A stretch of DNA of 64,000 bases from positions 434,001 to 498,000 of the forward strand of contig NZ_QJHK01000002.1 of NCBI RefSeq assembly GCF_003202435.1, in the 5' to 3' direction. The notes beneath the pieces were generated by a model. That model was not told the DNA's origin, searched no databases, and saw only the letters and a program-made list of their open reading frames with translations. Both the position numbers and the translations under genes were made by a program. This DNA is from Flavobacterium cheongpyeongense (GTDB taxonomy: Bacteria > Bacteroidota > Bacteroidia > Flavobacteriales > Flavobacteriaceae). This document shows positions 34,095-42,001 of this stretch, one piece after another (positions within the stretch are counted from its first letter, which is position 1; every line of letters begins with the position of its first letter).

Positions 34095-36896
34095 ATGACT
34101 AAAAAAAATATCATCTTTGGGATTCTGTTACTGTCTTTTCACGGTGCTTTTTCTCAGTTCAAAACAACAATTCCACTCGATAAAAACGTTACGACCGGGA
34201 AATTAAAAAACGGTTTGACCTATTATATTCTGCATAACGAAGAACCAAAAGACAGGGCGAGTTTTTACTTTGTTCAAAATGTGGGTGCCATATTAGAAGA
34301 CGACAATCAAAACGGACTGGCGCATTTTCTGGAACACATGGCGTTTAACGGAACGGAACATTTTAAAGGAAAAGGCATTATCAAAATGCTGGAAAAAAAC
34401 GGTGTTAGTTTTGGTAAGGACATCAACGCTTACACCGCTCAGGACGAAACGGTTTACAACATCAGTACTGTTCCGGTAACCAACGAAAAACTAATCGATT
34501 CTACCCTTTGGGTGTTACACGACTGGTCCGGTTCTTTATCTTTAACCGATGCAGAAATCGATGCAGAAAGAGGTGTCATCCGCGAAGAATGGAGAACCAG
34601 AAGAACGAGTGATTTCCGTTTAAAAATGCAGACCGATCCTGTTTTGTACAAAGGTTCAAAATATAGTAAACGCGATGTGATTGGAGATTTGGATATCATC
34701 AATAATTTTAAATATGCTGAATTGCGTAATTACTATAAAAAATGGTATAGACCGGATTTACAAGCTGTTATTATCGTTGGAGATATCGATGTAAAAGCCA
34801 TGGAACAAAAGGTAAAAGCAATATTTTCTGGTATTCCTTTAGCTAAAAAAGCTACGCCAAGAACGTATGAAATAATTCCGAAACATGACGAATTGTATTT
34901 TGAAACTGCTTCAGATAAAGAAGCTTCTTCAACAGCTATTACTTTGCGTTACATCATAGACGAACCACTTATAAAAGATAGTCTTGTAACACGCAAAAAC
35001 ATCATGAACTCTTTTTATACCAGTATATTAAACAATCGTTTTAACGAACTACTCTTAAAAAATCAAGGTTCAAGCCTGAATTTAAAAACCTATTTTAGCG
35101 AAATTTCAAGATTAAATACCACTTATAATATTTTGGCTTTAGGTAAAAAAGGAAAAACGCTGGAGGCATTTGAAGAAGCCTACACAGAAGCAGAACGTTT
35201 AAAACGCTTTGGTGCGATACAAGCCGAATTAGACCGAACTAAAAAACTCTTTATAAGTTCTTACGATGATTTTATCAGTAATAAAGATAAAATTGACAAT
35301 GAAACATGGGCAGATAAATTGACAAACTATTTCCTGAAAGCCAAACCATTCCTTTCCGCTGAGGATGATTACAAACTGATAACAGGCATTATTAAAAGCA
35401 TCAGTTTAGAAGAATTGAATGCTTATGTGAAAACCATTCAAAAACCAACAAATCAGGTGGTTTTGGTAACAGGTTCTGATCAGGATAAAAATGATTTCCC
35501 AAACAAAGAAGCCGTTGTTAATGTCATGAAAAAAGTAGAAAACATGACTTTAGAACCTTATACAAAAAAAGAAAACAATGCGCCTTTAATAGAAAAAGAA
35601 TTAAAACCTGCTGCCATCAAAAAAACATTTGAAGTAGCCGGAATAAAAGATGCCAAAGGATATATTTTAGAAAATGAAGCTAAAGTAATTGTGCTCCCAA
35701 CAACGTATTCTCAGGATCAGATTGTTTTCTCAGCATTTTCAAAAGGCGGTAAATCTTTAGTAAAGACAGAAGATCTCGCTTCTGCCGAAATCGCAACTGT
35801 TATTGCAAGATCTTCCGGACTAGGGAACTTTGATAATTTAGGTTTAAAAGAAAAGCTCGCCGGAAAAATGGCACAGTCATCTCCATTTATTGGTGAAAAT
35901 ACGCAGGGATTCGAGGGAGGTTCGAATAAAGCCGATCTAGAAACGATGCTACAAATGCTTTATCTTTCTTTTGAGTCACCACGTTTTGATTCGAACATTT
36001 TTACTATTCTAAAAGAACAATATAAAAACAATTTAGAGAATATTAAAAACGACAATGAAAATGCTTTTAAAGAAGCTGTTGACTTAGCGAACTCGAACCA
36101 AAACCCACGTACGTTTCTGTTCAACGAAAAATTCCTGGAAGCTATTGATCTGAAAAAAGCTGAAAACATCTACCGTGACCGATTTAAAAATGCGGCCGAC
36201 TTCACATTTATTTTTGTTGGAAATATTCCGGAATCAGGATTGGAATTGATTCAGAAGTACATCGGAAATCTAAAATCAAACCCGGCCTTAAAGGAGAATT
36301 ATATCGATCATAACATCGAACCTAAAAAAGGAAAAACAGTCGTTCATTTTAAACGCCCAATGGAAGTTCCTAAGACAACTGTTTATTTAAACCTAACAGG
36401 TAAAACCGAGTACAGTAAAGAAAACGCAATGAATATTTATGTAATCGGGCAATTATTATCAAAACGATTCTTGCAGACCATCCGTGAAGAAGAAGGTGGA
36501 AGTTACGGGGTAAATGTTGGAGGCAATCTGGAACAGATTCCTTCACCAACTTTTAGTCTTGCCCTGACTTTTGACTGTAATCCTGATAAACAGGAAAAAT
36601 TGATGCAGATTGTCTGGAAAGAATTAAATGATTTAAAGACGGTTCCGGTGAATGCAAATGATTTGGAGGACATTAAAAAAGCACTCCTAAAAAACAGAGA
36701 AGAATCGCTTAAAACCAATTCATTCTGGAACAGTACCATTTATAATAACACTTTAAATCAGATTCCGTTTTTACAGGATGAAGACTATAAAAATTTAATT
36801 TCTAAAATTAATCAAAAAACTATTCAGCAGTTTAGTAAGCACGTTTTGGATAGTTCTAGTAGTGTCGAAGTGATTATGAGTCCCGATCCCCAATAG
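34095..36896 (+). CDS. M16-family zinc metallopeptidase, secreted
   Basis: I place the start at ATG 34095 (933 residues), because MTKKNIIFGILLLSFHGAFS is a clean signal peptide. The longer frame from 33993 adds 34 residues of unlikely sequence. The inverted zinc motif is HFLEH (77-81), with the third ligand Glu158 in AERGVIREEW. The protein has the two-lobed insulinase/pitrilysin layout of about 930 residues (second lobe near 480-930) common in Bacteroidetes, where the second half is inactive. It probably degrades peptides in the periplasm. Confidence 0.9.
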   Translation: MTKKNIIFGILLLSFHGAFSQFKTTIPLDKNVTTGKLKNGLTYYILHNEEPKDRASFYFVQNVGAILEDDNQNGLAHFLEHMAFNGTEHFKGKGIIKMLEKNGVSFGKDINAYTAQDETVYNISTVPVTNEKLIDSTLWVLHDWSGSLSLTDAEIDAERGVIREEWRTRRTSDFRLKMQTDPVLYKGSKYSKRDVIGDLDIINNFKYAELRNYYKKWYRPDLQAVIIVGDIDVKAMEQKVKAIFSGIPLAKKATPRTYEIIPKHDELYFETASDKEASSTAITLRYIIDEPLIKDSLVTRKNIMNSFYTSILNNRFNELLLKNQGSSLNLKTYFSEISRLNTTYNILALGKKGKTLEAFEEAYTEAERLKRFGAIQAELDRTKKLFISSYDDFISNKDKIDNETWADKLTNYFLKAKPFLSAEDDYKLITGIIKSISLEELNAYVKTIQKPTNQVVLVTGSDQDKNDFPNKEAVVNVMKKVENMTLEPYTKKENNAPLIEKELKPAAIKKTFEVAGIKDAKGYILENEAKVIVLPTTYSQDQIVFSAFSKGGKSLVKTEDLASAEIATVIARSSGLGNFDNLGLKEKLAGKMAQSSPFIGENTQGFEGGSNKADLETMLQMLYLSFESPRFDSNIFTILKEQYKNNLENIKNDNENAFKEAVDLANSNQNPRTFLFNEKFLEAIDLKKAENIYRDRFKNAADFTFIFVGNIPESGLELIQKYIGNLKSNPALKENYIDHNIEPKKGKTVVHFKRPMEVPKTTVYLNLTGKTEYSKENAMNIYVIGQLLSKRFLQTIREEEGGSYGVNVGGNLEQIPSPTFSLALTFDCNPDKQEKLMQIVWKELNDLKTVPVNANDLEDIKKALLKNREESLKTNSFWNSTIYNNTLNQIPFLQDEDYKNLISKINQKTIQQFSKHVLDSSSSVEVIMSPDPQ

Positions 36897-36944
36897 GGAT
36901 AATATGAACTTTAACATTCATTTTTTATTTTAAATTAGTTTAAA

Positions 36945-36980
36945 AAGGTTGTCCGAAAAGTAAGGACAACCTTTTTTTTT
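36945..36980 (+). terminator. Intrinsic terminator after the M16 gene
   Basis: A perfect 10-bp stem, AAGGTTGTCC (36945-36954) with GGACAACCTT (36964-36973), has a 9-base loop and is followed by seven more T. Confidence 0.85.
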
Positions 36981-37385
36981 AACCCAGAATCCGTTTCAGA
37001 CCTCGTAGCAAAACGGAATTATTCAATAAAAACAAGAGCACACGAACCATTTTTGTATAAAGATTACTTTTGCATTTTGAGTTTAAAAACAGAAGACCCA
37101 AGTTCAACGTGTCCTGAACTCCACTAAAAAAATAAACTCGGGAAAAAAGTTCTTATTTTTGCAGAAGGCATCGAAGATTTCATTTGACCAATATTGGTTT
37201 GAGATATCCGTTTATAGGTACTAACATTACAATTTCATTTTCTACTATTTTAATTTGTATTTCAAGTAAATCTAGCTGTTCAACAGTTAGCGTGTGGATA
37301 AGCATCCGTTTGTAAAAAGCGTCAAATCTTTTATCCAATTTGATATTAACTTAAAAACTCAAATCTGTATTCGCCATCGCCCCAA
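36981..37385. other. Intergenic stretch with a start-less open fragment
   Basis: No gene is supported here. On the minus strand 37350-37180 is open (56 codons, including KRMLIHTLTVEQLDLLEIQI) but begins right after a stop, so it looks like the tail of a lost gene. I cannot name the parent. Confidence 0.35.
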
Positions 37386-37580
37386 ATGCCCGTTTTTTTC
37401 ATTTTTTACTTCGTAACAGTTACAATATGGGCAATGCAAAACAGAAAGACTCAATATTTAGAAAATCCAGCAATATTATCAGGTAAAAACATTAAGGAGT
37501 ATTCTTTTTTTTTTCCTATGAAGTGAATGAAGGACTACACTTATCAGCTCCTGAAAAAGTCATTATTAGTTACTATGTTA
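37386..37580 (+). pseudogene. Relic resembling part of an AraC-family regulator
   Basis: A 46-codon frame from ATG 37386 ends NPAILSGKNIKEYSFFFPMK. The sense continues after a one-base frame shift as YEVNEGLHLSAPEKVIISYY. Together the two pieces resemble the linker between the cupin and DNA-binding parts of Bacteroidetes AraC regulators, where an F(F)-x-YEVNEALHLS-type segment is common. No helix-turn-helix remains. The identification rests on recollection of family sequences and is weak. Confidence 0.35.
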
Positions 37581-37599
37581 TTTTCGATTTTTGAAATTT

Positions 37600-38397
37600 T
37601 TATTTGTTCAATTGCTTAAGGACATTTTTTTCTAAAATTCCATACGCAAAATGCTGTAGATTAATTAAAACAGAGGTGCCTTTACCAACGATGTTTCTAA
37701 ATTTTGGTTGATCCGTTTGAACTACTTTGAGTATTTTTTCTGCTACTATTATTGGATCTTCTGCACTTTTTACTAATTCAACAGTAAATTTTTCAATCTT
37801 AGCCCTTAAGGAATTGTATGCCTCAATTTTATTTAAAGGAGACGCTGAGTTGTCCATAATGCTGGTTTTAAAAGCAGAGGGTTCAATCATAGCAACACTA
37901 ATATTAAATTCATTCAACTCATAACGCAATGATTTGAAATAACCTTCTAAAGCGTGTTTAGAAGCAGCGTAGTAGGCAGCATTAGGAAAAGATACAAGCC
38001 CTACAATAGAACCTACAGTAATAATTTTACCAAATTTTTGTTTTCTAAAATGAGGTAATATTGCATTAGTTACCTTGATAGTCCCCCAAAAGTTAGTTTC
38101 AAATTGCTTTCTTCCTAAGTCAATAGGAATTTCTTCGGCAATACCTGATACTAAAAAGCCTGCATTGTTTATAAGGATGTCCAATTGAGGTATTTGTTTA
38201 AATAGCCTTTCTGAAAAAGTACTTATTGACTGTTCAGAATCCAGGTCTAATGCAATCATTTTGAAAGGTAACTCTGCCACATATTTTTCAGGGTTTCTAC
38301 TGGTTCCAATTACATTATAACCATTTTGATGTAGCTTGTTTGCGATTAACAGACCAAAACCTGATGATGCACCTGTTATTAAAATTGTTTGTTTCAT
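37600..38397 (-). CDS. Short-chain dehydrogenase/reductase (SDR)
   Basis: This 265-residue classical SDR has the cofactor motif TGASSGFG (8-15), NNAG (77-80), the catalytic Ser130 and YxxxK with Tyr143 and Lys147 in YYAASK. It has no signal peptide. The substrate is not evident. Its promoter region carries operator-like palindromes also found before a decayed TetR gene upstream on the same strand, so it was probably repressed by that regulator and may now be expressed constitutively. Confidence 0.88.
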   Translation of the reverse strand: MKQTILITGASSGFGLLIANKLHQNGYNVIGTSRNPEKYVAELPFKMIALDLDSEQSISTFSERLFKQIPQLDILINNAGFLVSGIAEEIPIDLGRKQFETNFWGTIKVTNAILPHFRKQKFGKIITVGSIVGLVSFPNAAYYAASKHALEGYFKSLRYELNEFNISVAMIEPSAFKTSIMDNSASPLNKIEAYNSLRAKIEKFTVELVKSAEDPIIVAEKILKVVQTDQPKFRNIVGKGTSVLINLQHFAYGILEKNVLKQLNK

Positions 38398-38433
38398 AAT
38401 TATTTTTATTTTATTAATTGGTTTAAGTTGTTT

Positions 38434-38515
38434 TAGACTTTTTAGTCTATTTTACTAACTGTTTTTACTGATCATTTTAAATAAGTAAGCGGTTTTAAAT
38501 AGACTAAAAAGTATA
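38434..38515. promoter_or_regulatory. Two TetR-type operator-like repeats before the SDR gene
   Basis: TAGACT-N4-AGTCTA (38434-38449) is a perfect palindromic pair. TAGACT-N4-AGTATA (38500-38515) is a close copy. Both lie just upstream of the SDR start on the minus strand. A third copy of the same geometry lies upstream of the TetR relic. Confidence 0.55.
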
Positions 38516-38572
38516 TTTTTAGATCAAAAAAAAATTAGGTTGAATCCTTTCCCAATTCCTTTTTAGATTTTA

Positions 38573-38707
38573 TTAATACCCTACTTTTGTTAATTCTCTA
38601 GCCACAAATACATCATCAATATTAGCTTCTGAAATTCCCTTTTAATTATAAATAGAAGCGGCAGTTTCTATAATGAACTGTTTTGTTCTTTTAGCTTTTG
38701 CTAACAT
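38573..38707 (-). pseudogene. TetR-family regulator remnant
   Basis: From ATG 38707 the frame reads MLAKAKRTKQFIIETAASIY, the usual start of Bacteroidetes TetR regulators. It meets an in-frame TAA at 38644-38642, then continues as KGISEANIDDVFVARELTKV and stops. Only the DNA-binding head is left; the ligand-binding domain is missing. It lies upstream of the SDR gene on the same strand, where an active repressor would be expected. Confidence 0.65.
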
Positions 38708-38733
38708 GTCGATATAATTTTACGAGGTAAAAA

Positions 38734-38749
38734 TATACCAAAAAGTTTA
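38734..38749. promoter_or_regulatory. Third operator-like repeat, upstream of the TetR remnant
   Basis: TATACC-N4-AGTTTA has the 6-4-6 spacing and A-rich core of the two repeats before the SDR gene and lies 27 bases upstream of the remnant's start codon, where an autoregulatory operator would sit. The match is partial. Confidence 0.4.
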
Positions 38750-38832
38750 TTTTGTAGTCTGTTTTAATCTTTTTATAAATACTTTAACTTTTATAATGCT
38801 AACAATGTTAAATTAACCGGAATTATTTATAA

Positions 38833-39030
38833 AATCCATTTTCCTTAATCGATTTTTTCTTTTTAGTGTTTTCAATATCTTTTTGTATTTCAGCACAAAA
38901 CCAAACTGAAGGAGATCTGATTGCTACTGTTTCTAAAAAAACAAAGCCTTTAAATTCTCTGGATATAGATTCTTTATATGCCATAAAAAACCTGTTTTAT
39001 GACATTTTATCTGTGGCTAACAGAGCATAA
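38833..39030 (+). pseudogene. Fragment of a small exported protein
   Basis: The plus frame lacks a start codon. It encodes a signal-peptide-like stretch (LIDFFFLVFSISFCISAQN), then about 40 residues (QTEGDLIATVSKKTKPLNSL and IKNLFYDILSVANRA) and a stop at 39028. The signal followed by polar sequence suggests the front part of an exported protein that was truncated. No family is recognised. Confidence 0.35.
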
Positions 39031-39211
39031 AACTAAATTTACGGCTAGTAGGTTTAATTATTATTTAATCCAATTAAGGTAATTTATCTTTTTAAATTAT
39101 GAGAGATTCTAACTTTTTTAGTGCAATGAATTTTTAATCTTAAGGAAGACAAATGTTAAATAATAAATTGAAATTTATGCAAGACCGTTTAAAAATAAAT
39201 TCTATTCAAGA

Positions 39212-40072
39212 GTGATAAATAAAAAAAAATCAATATTGATTGGTTGTGATGATACTTTGATTTTAACTCAGGTATTAAATGCCCTTACTGCAATCTCTGA
39301 ATTTGCATTTTCTTATATTACTGTATTAAGAGCTATTGATTTAGTGAATACTGCCAAATCATTAAATCCTGACTTAATCATTATGTGTTTTAGAAGAAAT
39401 CAACACATAATAAACAATAATCTTTCTAATTTAAGTAAGATTGAGACTCCCATTTTATGCCTTAATCAAAATTATGAATGTGAATCCAATTGCTGGTCAA
39501 AAAACTGCATTATTTTCTCGTATCCGTATAAACATCTAAACAATATTGACTTTTTGAATTACAGAATAAAATCTTTATTTAAATTCAAACCAGATGAAAT
39601 CCAACAAAACGCTACAAAATCATTTACTGGAAAATTTTCACAAAACAACACGAGAGAATTAAGCCATTATGTAATGGAACTTGATCAAAAAATAGAAATA
39701 TTACAAAAAGTAAAAACTCGTATTTCATCTCTTTACCCCAATGTAAATGACTCCATTCGAAAAGAACTAATCTCTATTGTCAACTCTATAAGAACAGTTG
39801 CCAACGATACTAAAATTTGGGATGATTTTAAAATTTACTTTGAACAAGCAAATCCCAATTTTTTAGTAAAACTAGCCCAAAAACATCCTTCTCTAAGTTC
39901 AAAAGATCTAAAATATTGTTGTTATATAAAAATGAATATGAGTAATAATGACATTACCAATCTCCTTGGAATCAACCAAAATAGTGTAAGAACCCATAAA
40001 TACCGTCTAAAGAAAAAGTTGACTTTAAAAAAAGAACAAGATATTATTTCATATTTAAGAAGCGTATCTTAA
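39212..40072 (+). CDS. LuxR-type HTH regulator with degenerate receiver-like domain
   Basis: The 286-residue frame begins with GTG 39212. Residues 5-125 resemble a response-regulator receiver (ILIGCDD, then PDLIIMCF and SYPYK), but Cys59 is where the phosphoacceptor Asp would be. Residues 140-200 are helical. The C-terminus is a LuxR-like helix-turn-helix (SSKDLKYCCYIKMNMSNNDI, GINQNSVRTHKYRLKKKL). It is the last gene before the injection system operon, 513 bases upstream on the same strand, and is the best candidate regulator of it. Confidence 0.75.
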   Translation: MINKKKSILIGCDDTLILTQVLNALTAISEFAFSYITVLRAIDLVNTAKSLNPDLIIMCFRRNQHIINNNLSNLSKIETPILCLNQNYECESNCWSKNCIIFSYPYKHLNNIDFLNYRIKSLFKFKPDEIQQNATKSFTGKFSQNNTRELSHYVMELDQKIEILQKVKTRISSLYPNVNDSIRKELISIVNSIRTVANDTKIWDDFKIYFEQANPNFLVKLAQKHPSLSSKDLKYCCYIKMNMSNNDITNLLGINQNSVRTHKYRLKKKLTLKKEQDIISYLRSVS

Positions 40073-40118
40073 TTTTATAAAGTACAATATCCTTTAGCCT
40101 CTATTTTTATATTACTTA

Positions 40119-40150
40119 CAGGTTCAACCTGGCAGTATTAATACCAGGTT
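40119..40150 (+). terminator. Hairpin with three alternative arms after the regulator gene
   Basis: CAGGTT (40119-40124), AACCTGG (40126-40132) and CCAGGTT (40144-40150) allow two exclusive pairings. The larger hairpin has a 7-bp stem. There is no clear T-run, so this may be a weak terminator or an attenuator-like element rather than a standard terminator. Further AACCTG copies occur near 40366 and 40389. Confidence 0.3.
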
Positions 40151-40420
40151 TCCCAGATTAAAATTTGCTGATTTTTTCATTTCTTTTCTCCTTGATTCCC
40201 ATCAAAACTGAAAACGTATTACCGAGTACATCATTCGATCCAAAATGGCATTGACAATTGTTTTTTCTTCAAGTCATACCAGCTTTTATTGGTAACTGCG
40301 AACAAAATAAGGAGCTGTTTTTTTTTGAAATTCAAGTATTAAAAAAATATTTATTCTTTTAGCTGAACCTGTTTAAATTTCAAGTTAAACCTGAACACTA
40401 CTCATTTGCATTCCAAAAAA
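40151..40420. other. Upstream region of the injection-system operon
   Basis: This part of the 513-base gap contains no gene that I can support. It has isolated AACCTG motifs but no clear -7/-33 promoter pair. Confidence 0.5.
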
Positions 40421-40468
40421 TGTCTACATTTTGTCTACAAAAAAATGTCTTTTTAAAAAAAATGTACA
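40421..40468. promoter_or_regulatory. TGTCTACA repeat cluster upstream of the injection-system operon
   Basis: TGTCTACA occurs at 40421-40428 and 40432-40439, TGTCT at 40446-40450 and TGTACA at 40463-40468. Four related half-sites within 48 bases, about 120-165 bases before the first structural gene, suggest binding sites for an activator such as the neighbouring LuxR-type protein. Confidence 0.4.
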
Positions 40469-40585
40469 CGAAACGTATATAAGTATTTCATTACAAATCA
40501 AAATAACAAGTTTACATTTACCTAATAATAATTAAGTCAATACCCTTCTTTATTATAGATTTTTGTTTTAAATAAAAAAAAGTTT

Positions 40586-41146
40586 ATGCTAATGCAATCA
40601 CTCCAATTTACTGCTAATGTTCTTGATCAATATATCAGGAATAAGTTTCAATTGGATGAAAGCAAAGTGATTCTAAACAATATTATAGATTCTAATGGTT
40701 CAATACCTACAAAGAATGAAAACAAAATAGTGGTAACCTTAATCAATATTGAACAAGAAACATTACAGCCTTTTTATGTCCGAAATCAAAAATTACCTAA
40801 TGGAAATTATGGTGAATTAAATCCTTCGCAACGATTTAATTTAGATTTATTAATAACATCCAATTTTGACGATTACAATGAATCACTGAAATTTTTGAAT
40901 GCAGTTATTCAATTTTTTCAATCTCATGTTGTGTTGGATGCGACAGCTTTTTCGAATATACCAAAGAATTTAAACAAACTCGAATTTGAAATTGAAAAGT
41001 TAAATTACAATCAAATGCACAGTTTGTGGACAGCAATGGGAGCTAAATACCAACCCTCGATAGTGTATAAAGCACGTTTGATAACCATTCAGTCTTATGA
41101 AAACGAAAGCTTTACTGCTGCTATCAATAAAACCGAAAATAATTAA
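40586..41146 (+). CDS. eCIS tube-terminating cap protein (Pvc16/DUF4255 family)
   Basis: This 186-residue protein matches the DUF4255 domain found in Afp16/Pvc16 proteins: ENKIVVTLINIEQETLQPF near 45-63, NLDLLITSNFDDYNESLKFL in the middle and a C-terminal part with HSLWTAMGAKYQPSIVYKAR. In Afp and PVC particles this protein caps the end of the inner tube and sheath. Placement at the head of the operon is common in Bacteroidetes systems. The next gene starts 11 bases downstream. Confidence 0.85.
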   Translation: MLMQSLQFTANVLDQYIRNKFQLDESKVILNNIIDSNGSIPTKNENKIVVTLINIEQETLQPFYVRNQKLPNGNYGELNPSQRFNLDLLITSNFDDYNESLKFLNAVIQFFQSHVVLDATAFSNIPKNLNKLEFEIEKLNYNQMHSLWTAMGAKYQPSIVYKARLITIQSYENESFTAAINKTENN

Positions 41147-41157
41147 TACTAAACCGT

Positions 41158-41973
41158 ATGAATAGCCAATACAATATCGTTTTTTCTATACAGGTTTTTC
41201 ATGAGTATTTTGAAAAAGAGATATGTAAATATATTGATATTCAACCCAATAAAACTACAGCAAATAGTATTAACCGATATGGATTTAAAATAAATCGAAA
41301 TGGAAATACTTTTGAGTTTTACAGCAATGTTCCTAAAAACATATCAGACTATTTAAATTATATACAAGCTAATAGCCAACAGGACTGTTTTGAATTTGAT
41401 CTAACCTCAACAGATTCTAACTTTACACTATATACAGAACTGCCAACAAATTGGACTGATCAATTTATTTACACAAGTTCTAATACGGTCTATGAAAATC
41501 AAAAATTAGTTTTAACTGCAGCGAGCATTCCTAGTACAAATTCGGCTATCATTGGTTCTGTAAAAATTTATTTTAAAGATATAATAGCGCTGCTAAGTAC
41601 AAATAATGAATGTAATTATACCATTAAATATGAATCTAGAGCTACACAATGGAGATATTACATTATCAATAAAAGTGAAATTCCGCTTAATAATCCTGAA
41701 ATAGTGAGTAAAATTCCTGTTGATTTTGAGCAGGCAATAACTGTGACACTCCAAAATGGCAATAGAGCAGTACTCTTTTCATCTGGTAAAAACTTAATGA
41801 AAATGAGTGAAATAGCAAAATACCAATTTGATTTGGTAGATAGATCAACTATGAGTAATCAAAAAGGAAAAACAATCTTTAAAGGTTTACCAAACCCTAG
41901 CCCAAAGAACATTGGTATTGAGGAAGAAAACAAAGAAAAAATAGTTACATCCTCCATGTATGTGTATATATAA
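41158..41973 (+). CDS. Unknown eCIS-associated protein (271 aa)
   Basis: I do not recognise a family. The protein is soluble by appearance, lacks a signal peptide and is rich in beta-type segments (NGNTFEFYSNVPKNISDYLN, TLQNGNRAVLFSSGKNLMKM). The end SMYVYI is short and polar. It lies between the cap and sheath genes, with gaps of 11 and 28 bases, so it is translated with structural genes. It may be a second cap/adaptor component or a sheath chaperone; both are guesses from position. Confidence 0.6.
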   Translation: MNSQYNIVFSIQVFHEYFEKEICKYIDIQPNKTTANSINRYGFKINRNGNTFEFYSNVPKNISDYLNYIQANSQQDCFEFDLTSTDSNFTLYTELPTNWTDQFIYTSSNTVYENQKLVLTAASIPSTNSAIIGSVKIYFKDIIALLSTNNECNYTIKYESRATQWRYYIINKSEIPLNNPEIVSKIPVDFEQAITVTLQNGNRAVLFSSGKNLMKMSEIAKYQFDLVDRSTMSNQKGKTIFKGLPNPSPKNIGIEEENKEKIVTSSMYVYI

Positions 41974-42001
41974 TTAATTAATAAAATAAATATGAAAAAC
42001 C

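Noticed and set aside
37020..37170. TAnnTTTG matches at 37065-37072 and 37154-37161 as promoters
   Set aside because: No -33 element at the right distance and no gene downstream; AT-rich DNA gives such matches by chance.
37180..37350. Open minus-strand stretch as a transposase remnant
   Set aside because: It has no start, no catalytic motif and no inverted ends; the likeness to transposase helices is not specific.
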